DNA from: Acidimicrobiia bacterium
Lineage (GTDB): Bacteria > Actinomycetota > Acidimicrobiia > IMCC26256 > PALSA-555
NCBI GenBank assembly: GCA_022865365.1
Contig: JALHSW010000566.1
Location: forward strand, 1-9,026
Direction of reading: 5' to 3'
Length of the DNA stretch: 9,026 nt
This document shows, piece by piece, positions 1 through 7,791 of the stretch; the first letter of the stretch is position 1; each line of letters begins with the position of its first letter. The notes under the pieces were generated by a model that did not search any database, was not told the origin of the DNA, and saw only the letters and a program-made list of their open reading frames with translations. The position numbers were made by a program, and so were the translations under genes.

Positions 1-273
1 GACCCGCTCGAGGTGGGGCGACGTGTACGAGCCGACCGACAAGCCGTTGGCCACGAGCAGCGACCCAGCCAGGCGAGTCACCGACGTCTTGCCGTTCGTG
101 CCGGTCAGGTGGATGGCCGGATACTCGAGCTGAGGTGAACCCAGGAGCGCGGCAAGCGCCTCCATGCGATCGAGCGTCGGGTGCGCGGCACGGCGCGCCA
201 CGTCGACGGGCACGCCGAGCGACTCGAGATTCACGTGCGCGTCGAGCCAGGCGCGGGTGTCGGCCGGATCCAT
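1..273 (-). CDS. folC: Folylpolyglutamate synthase / dihydrofolate synthase, N-terminal part (runs off left edge)
   Basis: Only the first 91 codons are present. FolC is a cytosolic ATP-dependent ligase of the Mur-ligase superfamily that adds glutamates to folates, and in many bacteria also makes dihydrofolate from dihydropteroate. The visible part carries the family's N-terminal helix with DAHVNLESLG (residues 11-20), the P-loop HLTGTNGKTS (55-64; Lys62 and Thr63 bind ATP phosphates) and the folate-loop motif TSPHLE (84-89). The ATG at 273 is chosen because DAHVNLE sits near the start in relatives and the frame is open throughout. It begins 11 bases after the valS stop. There is no strong ribosome-binding site, only AGCAGG about 19 bases upstream, so translation coupled to valS is likely. 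The same valS-folC order is known in Mycobacterium tuberculosis. The family call is near certain; single or double enzyme activity cannot be decided from this fragment. Confidence 0.95.
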   Translation of the reverse strand, partial: MDPADTRAWLDAHVNLESLGVPVDVARRAAHPTLDRMEALAALLGSPQLEYPAIHLTGTNGKTSVTRLAGSLLVANGLSVGSYTSPHLERV

Positions 274-284
274 CGCGGGCCGAC

Positions 285-2855
285 TCAGCCTGCTTCCGGC
301 TCGGCGAGCTCGACCTCGACGGCGAACTCGTCGGACGCGAGCAGCTCGAGAGCCTCGGCGCGCGCGGCCTCGCACACATCACCACGAACGGCCTCGAGTC
401 GGGCCAGGAGCGCGACGTCGCCGCGCACGACGAGCTGCTGCACCACGGTCTTCAGTGAACGCTTGCTCGCGGTCTTGACCTTGCGCACCTCACCGAGGAC
501 CCTCGCCGCGACGGCGTACGCACCGGCGTCGCCATCGGCGGCTGCTGCACGAACCGGTGCTGCATCGGGCCAGACGGCGCGATGAACCGAGCCAACCTGC
601 CACCACGACCACACCTCTTCGGTGACGAACGGCAGGTGCGGGGCAAAGAGCCCCAGCAGGTTCGCGAGCGCTATTGCGAGTGCGGCACGGGCCGACGCCG
701 AGCCTTCGTCACCACCTGCACCGTACGCGCGTTGCTTCACGAGCTCGACGTAGTCGTCGCAGAACCCCCAGAAGAACCGTTCGGTGCGCTCGAGCGCTCG
801 GGCGTAGTCGTACGCATCGAACCATCCCGTCACCTCCTCGACCAGGGTGGCGAGCTCGGCCAGGAGCGCCCGGTCGAGCGGCGCGGTGACCGTCCGCTCG
901 ACCGGGCGCTCGTCTGGTGCCCCGGCGGCGCCGTCGCCGATGACGCCGAGCGCGAACTTGGAGGCGTTCAGCACCTTGATCGCGAGGCGGCGCCCGACCT
1001 TCATCTGCCCCTCGTCGAACGCGGTGTCGGTCCCCGGACGCCCGCTCGCCGCCCAGTACCGCACCGCGTCGGAGCCGTACTGCTCGAGCAGGTTCATCGG
1101 CGTGACGACGTTGCCCTTCGACTTCGACATCTTCTTGCGGTCGGGATCAAGCACCCACCCGGAGATGGCTGCGTGCACCCAGGGGAGCCCGTCGAACTCG
1201 AGGTGGGCTCGGACCACGGTCGAGAAGAGCCACGTGCGGATGATCTCGTGGGCCTGGGGCCGCAGGTCCATCGGATAGGTGCGCGCGAACAGCTCAGGGT
1301 CGTCTTCCCAGCCGCACGCGATCTGGGGGGTGAGCGACGACGTGGCCCACGTGTCCATCACGTCGGGGTCGGCCACGAACCCGCCGGGCACACCACGCTG
1401 GGCTTCGGTGAATCCGTCGGGCACGTCGCTCGACGGATCGACCGGGAGCCGCTCCTCTGACGGCACCAGCGGCGCTTCGTAGTCGGGAAGACCCTCGTCG
1501 TCGACGCGGTACCACACGGGGAACGGGACGCCGAAGAAGCGTTGGCGGCTGACGAGCCAATCACCGTTGAGCCCCTCGACCCACGACTCGTAGCGCGCCC
1601 GCATGTACTCCGGGTGCCATCGGAGCTCGGCACCGCGCTCGAGCAGGCGGCCACGTACCGACGCGTCGCGACCACCGTTGCGGAGGTACCACTGGCGCGT
1701 CGTCACGATCTCGAGCGGACGGTCACCCTTCTCGTAGAACTTCACCGCGTGCGTGATCGGTCTCGGCTCGCCAATGAGGTCGCCCGACTCGCGCAGCATC
1801 TCCACGACCTCGCGCTGAGCCTGCTTGACGGTCTTCCCGGTCAGGCGAGCCCACGCTTCGGCGGCCGCGCCGTCGAGCTCGACGGGAGGATCGGTCTGGA
1901 TGCGCCCGTCCCACCCGAGGATGGATCGAGTCGGGAGCGCCAGCTCGCGCCACCAGATCACGTCGGTGAGGTCACCGAACGTGCAGATCATCGCGATGCC
2001 CGATCCCTTCTCGGGGTCAGCCAAGTCGTGTGCGACGACGGGCACCTCGACGTCGAGCAGCGGTGTCGACACGGTGGTACCGAACAGCGCGGCGTAGCGC
2101 TCGTCGTCCGGGTGTGCGACGAGCGCGACGCACGCGGGGATCAGCTCGGGACGCGTCGTCTCGATCTCGACATAGGCGTCATCGCCGCGTCCGAACCGCA
2201 CGCGGTGATACGCACCCGGGGTCTCGCGGTCCTCGAGCTCGGCCTGCGCGACTGCGGTCCGGAAGTCGATGTCCCAGAGTGTCGGTGCTTCGGCTTGGTA
2301 CGCGTCACCACGCGCCAGGTTCCGGAGGAACATGCGCTGGGAGACCCGCTGCGCAGCCTCACCGACCGTCGTGTAGGTGAGCGACCAGTCGACCGAGAGC
2401 CCGAGGTACCGCCACAGCTCCTCGAACTTCTGCTCGTCCTCGGCGACGAGGCGGTCGCAGAGCTCGACGAAGTTTCGACGCGAGATCGAGAGCGCCTGCT
2501 TCGGCAGCGTCTCGGGCGGTACGAATTCGGGATCGTAGGCAAGGCTGGGGTCGCACCGGACGCCGAAGTAGTTCTGGACACGGCGTTCGGTCGGCAGACC
2601 GTTGTCATCCCAGCCCATCGGATAGAAGACATCGCGTCCGCACATGCGCTGGTAGCGAGCGATCGTGTCGGTGTGCGTGTACGAGAACACGTGCCCGACA
2701 TGGAGCGATCCGCTCACGGTCGGCGGCGGTGTGTCGATCGAGTACACCTCGGAACGCCCGCGCGACCCATCGAAGCGATGGGTGCCGTCGGCATCCCACC
2801 GGGCGCTCCACTTCTCCTCGAGCCCGTCGAGGCTCGGCTTCTCCGGCACCGCCAT
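285..2855 (-). CDS. valS: Valine--tRNA ligase
   Basis: An 856-residue class I aminoacyl-tRNA synthetase that attaches valine to tRNA-Val in the cytosol. The HIGH-type motif is HVGH (residues 52-55) within PPPTVSGSLHVGH. YPMGWDDNGLPTE follows at 78-90. The inserted editing (CP1) domain, which hydrolyses mis-charged Thr-tRNA, spans roughly 190-345 and contains ETTRPE at 232-237. The second catalytic signature KMSKS is at 575-579 after the DLRPQAHEIIRTW block (530-542). The anticodon-binding helical domain covers about 655-800. Only a short C-terminal tail follows rather than a long classical coiled-coil arm. From memory, this overall form resembles the 'type 2' ValRS shared by archaea, Rickettsiales and some Actinobacteria. 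The gene is intact, with no frameshift. The ATG at 2855 lies 9 bases after the antiporter stop. No Shine-Dalgarno sequence precedes it, but TAGACT lies 6 bases upstream, which suggests a leaderless transcript in addition to read-through from clpX. Confidence 0.98.
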   Translation of the reverse strand: MAVPEKPSLDGLEEKWSARWDADGTHRFDGSRGRSEVYSIDTPPPTVSGSLHVGHVFSYTHTDTIARYQRMCGRDVFYPMGWDDNGLPTERRVQNYFGVRCDPSLAYDPEFVPPETLPKQALSISRRNFVELCDRLVAEDEQKFEELWRYLGLSVDWSLTYTTVGEAAQRVSQRMFLRNLARGDAYQAEAPTLWDIDFRTAVAQAELEDRETPGAYHRVRFGRGDDAYVEIETTRPELIPACVALVAHPDDERYAALFGTTVSTPLLDVEVPVVAHDLADPEKGSGIAMICTFGDLTDVIWWRELALPTRSILGWDGRIQTDPPVELDGAAAEAWARLTGKTVKQAQREVVEMLRESGDLIGEPRPITHAVKFYEKGDRPLEIVTTRQWYLRNGGRDASVRGRLLERGAELRWHPEYMRARYESWVEGLNGDWLVSRQRFFGVPFPVWYRVDDEGLPDYEAPLVPSEERLPVDPSSDVPDGFTEAQRGVPGGFVADPDVMDTWATSSLTPQIACGWEDDPELFARTYPMDLRPQAHEIIRTWLFSTVVRAHLEFDGLPWVHAAISGWVLDPDRKKMSKSKGNVVTPMNLLEQYGSDAVRYWAASGRPGTDTAFDEGQMKVGRRLAIKVLNASKFALGVIGDGAAGAPDERPVERTVTAPLDRALLAELATLVEEVTGWFDAYDYARALERTERFFWGFCDDYVELVKQRAYGAGGDEGSASARAALAIALANLLGLFAPHLPFVTEEVWSWWQVGSVHRAVWPDAAPVRAAAADGDAGAYAVAARVLGEVRKVKTASKRSLKTVVQQLVVRGDVALLARLEAVRGDVCEAARAEALELLASDEFAVEVELAEPEAG

Positions 2856-2861
2856 CGCCGG

Positions 2862-2867
2862 AGTCTA
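2862..2867 (-). promoter_or_regulatory. Candidate -10 element for a leaderless valS transcript
   Basis: On the minus strand TAGACT fits the actinobacterial -10 consensus TAnnnT, and six bases (CCGGCG) separate it from the valS ATG. A start of transcription at or next to the A of the ATG would give a leaderless mRNA, which agrees with the missing ribosome-binding site. The element overlaps the TAG stop codon of the upstream antiporter. No TTGACA-like -35 box is visible 16-18 bases further upstream. This is an inference from motif and spacing only. Confidence 0.4.
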
Positions 2868-4133
2868 CGGAAGCGCGCCGTCCGCTCCGGGTGTCAGACC
2901 GAGCTTCGCTCGACGCTCCTCTCCGCGCAGCAGCGCGAGCGCCGTCGCCGGAAAGATCAGCACCGACAGCATGCCCGCCGCGATGAGCGACGCTGCGTTG
3001 ATCGGGCGGACCTCGCCGATGCTCACGCCCAGCGTCGTGGCCACGACGATGAACGACAGCGACGTCGATTGCATCAGCGCCGACGCGAAGACCTGCGTCC
3101 GGGAGATGTCCCTGCGAGAGAGCAGGGCCGGCACGCCCCGCACCACGAAGAGCAGCAGGAGGAAGAGCGGGATCCGGAGCGCGGTCGACGCATCCGAGAA
3201 CAGCTCCTCGACCGGGAAGCCGATACCCGTCGCCACGAAGAACACCGGGATGAAGAACCCGAACCCGAGACCTTGAAGCTTGTGCCGGAAGTGCCCGAAG
3301 TCCTGGTCCTTCTCGGGGTCGGTGAGCGCCGACAGCAGCGCGCCGGCCATGAAGGCCCCGAGGATCGCGTCGAGGCCGAGATCGTCGGTGATGACCAGCA
3401 GTGCGAGGAGCAGCAGGACCGCGACCCGAATGCGAATCTGTGAGCTGCTGTCCTGGAGCTTGAACAGCGCTGCGTTCAATCGCTCGGACTTCGCAGCCCG
3501 CACGGCCAGCAACGCGACGACGAGCATCGTGAGCACGAGCACGACGAGCTTCAGCACCGTGACCAACGGGTTGGCCGACCCCGACCCCGAGAAGAACAGC
3601 GAGAGCAGCACGATCGAGCCGAACTCGGCGATCGAGCACGCGACGACCACGAAGTGCCCGAAGCCGGTGTCGAGCTGCGCCGCGTCCTTCAGCACGGGGA
3701 TGACGATGCCGAGCGACGTCGCGGTGAGCACGATCCCGATGAAGAGCGGATCGGCGATGACATCTGCCATACCCAACGGCAGTGTCACGAGGATCCCGAG
3801 GGCGACCGAGAGCGCGAACGACTGCAGGCCCAGCTTGAGCGGGCGCCCGCGGATGATGTGGAAGTCGAGCTCGAGTCCCGCGAGGAACAACAGGAACGCG
3901 ACACCGAGCTTCGCCATGACCCGGATCACCTCGTCGGACGGCTCGACGAGCCCGAGCACCGCGGGGCCGATCACGATGCCGGCGAGGATCTCTACGACCG
4001 ACGGCGGCAGCGGAAGGGTCGGAGTGAGGGCGAGGAGCAGCGGGATCGCGACCGCGACGCCCATGACGAGCAGGACGCCGTCGAAATCGACTTCGCTTGC
4101 TGCCGCAAGGTTGCCGGTGAACCAGCCACTCAC
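2865..4133 (-). CDS. Cation/proton antiporter (Na+/H+ exchanger fold, CPA family), membrane protein
   Basis: A 422-residue hydrophobic protein with about 12-13 predicted membrane segments, of the Na_H_Exchanger fold (Pfam PF00999), expected to exchange Na+ or K+ for protons across the cytoplasmic membrane. Family hallmarks are SVVEILAGIVIGP (45-57), the LGVAFLLFLAGLELD block (76-90), TSLGIVIPVLKD (139-150), GAFMAGALLSAL (259-270), PVFFVATGI (296-304) and a membrane Arg in VVRGVPALL (330-338). It ends shortly after the last membrane segment, without the TrkA-N nucleotide-binding domain of KefB/KefC, so gating by NAD(H) or glutathione adducts through such a domain is not expected. The usual Asp-Asp or Gln-Asp ion site in the sixth hydrophobic segment reads SIAEFGSI (167-174), leaving Glu170 as the only acidic candidate. 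The GTG at 4133 is chosen because GGGGGGAG lies seven bases upstream. It sits between clpX and valS, likely co-transcribed. Ion specificity and direction cannot be read from the sequence. Confidence 0.88.
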   Translation of the reverse strand: MSGWFTGNLAAASEVDFDGVLLVMGVAVAIPLLLALTPTLPLPPSVVEILAGIVIGPAVLGLVEPSDEVIRVMAKLGVAFLLFLAGLELDFHIIRGRPLKLGLQSFALSVALGILVTLPLGMADVIADPLFIGIVLTATSLGIVIPVLKDAAQLDTGFGHFVVVACSIAEFGSIVLLSLFFSGSGSANPLVTVLKLVVLVLTMLVVALLAVRAAKSERLNAALFKLQDSSSQIRIRVAVLLLLALLVITDDLGLDAILGAFMAGALLSALTDPEKDQDFGHFRHKLQGLGFGFFIPVFFVATGIGFPVEELFSDASTALRIPLFLLLLFVVRGVPALLSRRDISRTQVFASALMQSTSLSFIVVATTLGVSIGEVRPINAASLIAAGMLSVLIFPATALALLRGEERRAKLGLTPGADGALP

Positions 4134-4148
4134 GGGAGCACTCCCCCC
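4134..4148 (-). promoter_or_regulatory. Ribosome-binding site of the antiporter inside an inverted repeat
   Basis: On the minus strand GGGGGGAG (4141-4148) lies seven bases before the GTG at 4133 and decides that start. The bases between it and the start complete an inverted repeat, GGGAGTGCTCCC (4134-4145), so the Shine-Dalgarno core can pair with bases just before the start codon (GGGA with TCCC around a four-base loop). A stem of only four pairs is weak. Control of translation by it is speculative. Confidence 0.5.
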
Positions 4149-4167
4149 AAAGAACAGGAAGCCTGGA

Positions 4168-5424
<1,257 letters not shown>

Positions 5425-5431
5425 GGTATCG

Positions 5432-5440
5432 CCTCTCCTC
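5432..5440 (-). promoter_or_regulatory. Ribosome-binding site that fixes the clpX start
   Basis: GAGGAGAGG on the minus strand lies seven bases before the GTG at 5424. It falls inside the eight-codon N-terminal extension that a TTG start at 5448 would create, which argues that this extension is not translated. Confidence 0.8.
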
Positions 5441-5512
5441 GGACGCAATCATCCCAGCAGGACCTTCAGCATCATCCCTACAGGCCCTCCAGCAATCCAG
5501 GACCCGTCGAGC

Positions 5513-6148
5513 TCAGCTCACGCCGGCCGCGGCCGCGACGGCTGCGAGGTCGCGGTTGGTGATCACCTCGTCAATGATGCCGTACTCCTTGGCTTCCGGC
5601 GCGCTCATGATGAAGTCGCGGTCGGTGTCGGCGGCGACCTTCTCCACGGTCTGGCCGGTGTGGTGCGCGATGAGATGGTCGAGGAGCTCACGCATCCGCT
5701 TGATCTCCTTGGCCTGGATCTCGATGTCGACCGCCTGGCCCTGCGCCCCACCGTGGGGCTGGTGGATCAGGATGCGCGAATGCGGGAGCGCGAAGCGTTT
5801 GCCCTTCGTGCCTGCTCCGACGAGGACTGCTGCCGCCGATGCGGCCTGACCGACGCAGATCGTCTGGATGTCGGGCTTGACGTACTGCATCGTGTCGTAG
5901 ATCGCGAAGAGCCCGGTGATCTCGCCGCCCGGCGAGTTGATGTAGATCGAGATGTCCTTCTCGGGGTCGTCGCTCTCGAGGTGCAGCAGCTGCGCGATGA
6001 GCAGGTTCGCGACCGCATCGTCGACCGGCGTCCCGAGGAAGATGATGCGCTCCTTGAGGAGGCGCGAGTAGATGTCGAAGGCACGCTCGCCGCGGTTGGT
6101 CTGCTCGATGACGGTGGGTATGAGGTAGTTGCGGATCGGGTCGCTCAC
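5513..6148 (-). CDS. clpP: ATP-dependent Clp protease, proteolytic subunit ClpP
   Basis: A 211-residue serine peptidase (family S14) that assembles into a 14-subunit barrel and degrades proteins fed by ClpX or another Clp ATPase. The catalytic triad is Ser104 in GQAASAAAVLV, His129 in LIHQPHGG and Asp178 in DTDRDF. The INSPGG turn is at 70-75, and a GQAVDIEIQAKEI handle region spans 137-149. The first residues (MSDPIRNYLIPTVIEQ) probably include a short propeptide, as is usual in ClpP; the cleavage point cannot be read here. The Gln-containing oxyanion-side motif GQAASAAA resembles M. tuberculosis ClpP2 rather than the GMAASMGA of E. coli, while the handle region looks like canonical ClpP. 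The GTG at 6148 overlaps the tig stop as GTGA, and CAGGAG lies eight bases upstream, so the start is well supported and translation is likely coupled to tig. There is only one clpP here; the usual actinobacterial clpP1-clpP2 pair is not present. Confidence 0.98.
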   Translation of the reverse strand: MSDPIRNYLIPTVIEQTNRGERAFDIYSRLLKERIIFLGTPVDDAVANLLIAQLLHLESDDPEKDISIYINSPGGEITGLFAIYDTMQYVKPDIQTICVGQAASAAAVLVGAGTKGKRFALPHSRILIHQPHGGAQGQAVDIEIQAKEIKRMRELLDHLIAHHTGQTVEKVAADTDRDFIMSAPEAKEYGIIDEVITNRDLAAVAAAAGVS

Positions 6149-7557
6149 TCGCTCGGCTCCTGTTCCTGTACGCCGTCGGCTGATTCGTCGCCGGCCTCTG
6201 CATCGTCGCTGGGGGGTTCGTTGTCGTCGAGGGTAGGGAGGGCCAGGTCGACCGTGTTGCCGGATTCGTCCAAGACCGTGGCGTGGTCGACCAAGTACTC
6301 GACGGCCTTGCCACGGGCAAGATCCGAGCGTACCGCCTCCAGGGCGCCACGCTGTTCAAGGTCCCGTCGCACCTTGGCCGGCTTCTCCTCGACACGCTCG
6401 GCGAGCCGTTCGATCTCCGCGTCGACCTCTGCGTCGGTCGCCTCGATGCCTTCCTGGGCGACGACGGCTCGGAGCGCGAGGTCGGCCTTGACCGCTTTGG
6501 CACATCCCTCGCGCAGGCCGGCGATGAACTGCTCTTGATCCTGGCCGGTCGCCTGGAGGTACTGCGTGATGTTCACGCCCTGGGGCTCGAGCCGATGCTG
6601 GAGATCGTGCAGCCGGCGCTCCATCTCCTGCGCGACGAGGGGCTCGGGCGCGTCGATCGTGACCAGGTCGGAGGACGCTTCGAGCACCTTGTCGCGCGCT
6701 TCGAGCTGCGCCTGCACCTTGGCGTACAGCTCGAGGCGGTTGCGCGCGTCGCCGCGCAGCCCGTCGATGGTGTCGAACTCACTCACCTCCGAGGCCCACT
6801 CGTCGTTGGCCTCGGGGAGCACCTTCTTCTTGGCGTCCTTCACGAGCACCTGGAACACGACCGTTGCCCCGGTGTCATCGCCGGCGCCGGCCGGCAGCGC
6901 GTCGTCGAACTGCAGGATGTCGCCGGCCTTCTTGCCGCGCAGCTCCTGATCGAGCTTCTCCACGACAGTTCCGGAGCCGACTTCGTACAGGTAGTCGGTG
7001 GCACTGAGCCCGTCGACCGGTTCATTCTCGACGGAGCCCTTGATGTCGATCTGGGCGTAGTCGCCGTCGGTCAGGGGATTCGTCGAGTCCTCGAGGTCGG
7101 CGAACCGCTCGCGCAGTGCGTCGATCTGCGCGTCGATCGCTTCGTCGTCGACCGTCGGGCTCGGCACCTCGACGGTCAGCGAGTCGTATCCCGAGACCTT
7201 GACGATCGGGCGCACCTCGACGACGGCGTCGAACTCGATGTCGCCGGCTTCCTCGCCCGCAGTGATGTCGATGTCGGGGGGCGCGATCACGTCGATGTCT
7301 TCGGTCTCGACCGCCGTCGCGTAGTACTCGGGGAGCGAGTCGCGCAGCGCCTGCTCGCGTGCGACGCCGACACCCAGTCGGGCTTCGAGGAGCTGGCGCG
7401 GCGCCTTGCCAGGCCGGAAGCCGGGCATCTTGACCTCGCGCGCGAGCTTGCGGAACGCGGTGTCGATCGCCTTCTCGAACTCCTGAGCGGGGACGGCGAT
7501 CTTCAGCCGGACCTTGTTGCCCTCGAGCGGTTCGACGGAGGTACTGAGACTCGACAT
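6145..7557 (-). CDS. tig: Trigger factor, ribosome-associated chaperone and peptidyl-prolyl isomerase
   Basis: A 470-residue cytosolic chaperone that docks at the ribosome exit tunnel and shields nascent chains. The N-terminal ribosome-binding domain carries the signature GFRPGKAP (46-53). The FKBP-type isomerase domain covers roughly 160-245 (DGDYAQIDIKG at 164-174; LRGKKAGD at 206-213). The helical chaperone domain follows from about 250 to 430, and the protein ends in an acidic, probably disordered tail (about 440-470). Length is normal. The ATG at 7557 is chosen because the protein then begins MSSLSTSVEPLEGNKVRL, the normal family start. The frame stays open to 7866, but that 103-codon extension runs antisense through tRNA-Pro and tRNA-Gly and is an artefact. 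No Shine-Dalgarno sequence precedes the ATG; TATCCT lies 14 bases upstream, so a very short leader is possible. It is the first gene of the minus-strand cluster and overlaps clpP by four bases. Confidence 0.98.
   Translation of the reverse strand: MSSLSTSVEPLEGNKVRLKIAVPAQEFEKAIDTAFRKLAREVKMPGFRPGKAPRQLLEARLGVGVAREQALRDSLPEYYATAVETEDIDVIAPPDIDITAGEEAGDIEFDAVVEVRPIVKVSGYDSLTVEVPSPTVDDEAIDAQIDALRERFADLEDSTNPLTDGDYAQIDIKGSVENEPVDGLSATDYLYEVGSGTVVEKLDQELRGKKAGDILQFDDALPAGAGDDTGATVVFQVLVKDAKKKVLPEANDEWASEVSEFDTIDGLRGDARNRLELYAKVQAQLEARDKVLEASSDLVTIDAPEPLVAQEMERRLHDLQHRLEPQGVNITQYLQATGQDQEQFIAGLREGCAKAVKADLALRAVVAQEGIEATDAEVDAEIERLAERVEEKPAKVRRDLEQRGALEAVRSDLARGKAVEYLVDHATVLDESGNTVDLALPTLDDNEPPSDDAEAGDESADGVQEQEPSE
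6157..6162 (-). promoter_or_regulatory. Ribosome-binding site of clpP inside the tig coding end
   Basis: CAGGAG on the minus strand lies eight bases before the clpP GTG and within the last codons of tig. Together with the GTGA start-stop overlap it supports both the GTG start and translational coupling of the two genes. Confidence 0.75.
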
Positions 7558-7571
7558 AGAAGGGGATCCCG

Positions 7572-7577
7572 AGGATA
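7572..7577 (-). promoter_or_regulatory. Candidate -10 element of the tig-clpP-clpX cluster
   Basis: TATCCT on the minus strand fits TAnnnT and ends 14 bases before the tig ATG, giving an expected leader of only about 7-8 bases. This fits the lack of a ribosome-binding site. No good -35 hexamer is visible at the expected distance; instead, an inverted repeat at 7598-7615 covers that area. Motif-based inference only. Confidence 0.4.
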
Positions 7578-7597
7578 CCCGGGGCCCTCCGGCCTTC

Positions 7598-7615
7598 CTC
7601 GCATGGAGTTGCGAG
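7598..7615. repeat. Inverted repeat upstream of tig, possible operator
   Basis: CTCGCA and TGCGAG form a perfect 6-base inverted repeat around a 6-base centre (TGGAGT). It lies about 20 bases upstream of the candidate tig -10 element, where a -35 box or a regulator site would be. The CGC...GCG half-sites recall the Clp-gene regulator ClgR of actinobacteria, but they are 8 bases apart whereas I recall a 5-base gap for ClgR, so that identity is not supported. It could equally be a chance palindrome in GC-rich DNA. Confidence 0.35.
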
Positions 7616-7684
7616 CAGAAAAGCATCGAGGGGGGGGTTCGAGCGGAGGGACCTGGGGTCGAGAAGGTCATGGTGCGCACGCCG

Positions 7685-7690
7685 TAACCT
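7685..7690 (+). promoter_or_regulatory. Candidate -10 element for the tRNA genes
   Basis: TAACCT fits TAnnnT and ends eight bases before the first base of tRNA-Pro, so the transcript would start within about two bases of the mature 5' end. No -35 match is visible. Within the 141-base region 7558-7698, which must hold promoters for both directions, it is the best -10 candidate on the plus strand. Confidence 0.35.
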
Positions 7691-7698
7691 GGGAATGA

Positions 7699-7772
7699 CG
7701 GGGCGTAGCGCAGCTCGGTAGCGCACCTGCTTTGGGAGCAGGAGGTCGGGGGTTCAAATCCCCCCGCCCCGA
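7699..7772 (+). tRNA. tRNA-Pro, anticodon TGG
   Basis: A complete cloverleaf can be folded by eye. The acceptor arms CGGGGCG (7699-7705) and CGCCCCG (7765-7771) pair fully. The D-arm stems are GCGC/GCGC. The anticodon stem CCTGC/GCAGG encloses loop TTTGGGA with anticodon TGG at 7733-7735 (positions 34-36 following the conserved T33), reading proline CCN codons, mainly CCA and CCG. The T-arm stem GGGGG/CCCCC encloses TTCAAAT. The discriminator base is A7772. CCA is not encoded, so CCA-adding enzyme is needed. Confidence 0.97.
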
Positions 7773-7774
7773 CT

Positions 7775-7790
7775 CGGAGCCTCGGCTCCG
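7775..7790 (+). other. Hairpin in the spacer between the two tRNA genes
   Basis: CGGAGC and GCTCCG form a perfect 6-pair stem around a CTCG loop, filling nearly all of the 19-base spacer between tRNA-Pro and tRNA-Gly. With no T-run after it, it is more likely a processing or spacing structure in a joint tRNA precursor than a terminator, but neither role is shown. Confidence 0.45.
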
Positions 7791-7791
7791 C

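Noticed and set aside
1542..3443. A 633-codon open frame on the plus strand opposite valS and the antiporter
   Set aside because: It spans two well-recognised genes on the other strand, its composition is the Arg/Glu/Asp/His-rich mix of a GC-rich shadow frame, and it has no recognisable domain.
7598..7615. ClgR operator upstream of tig
   Set aside because: The CGC and GCG half-sites are eight bases apart instead of the five I recall for ClgR, so only a generic inverted repeat is reported.
7621..7660. GGGGGGTTCGAG upstream of tRNA-Pro as a possible T-arm remnant of a lost tRNA
   Set aside because: The complementary C-run expected after TTCGAG is missing and no other cloverleaf arm can be found around it.
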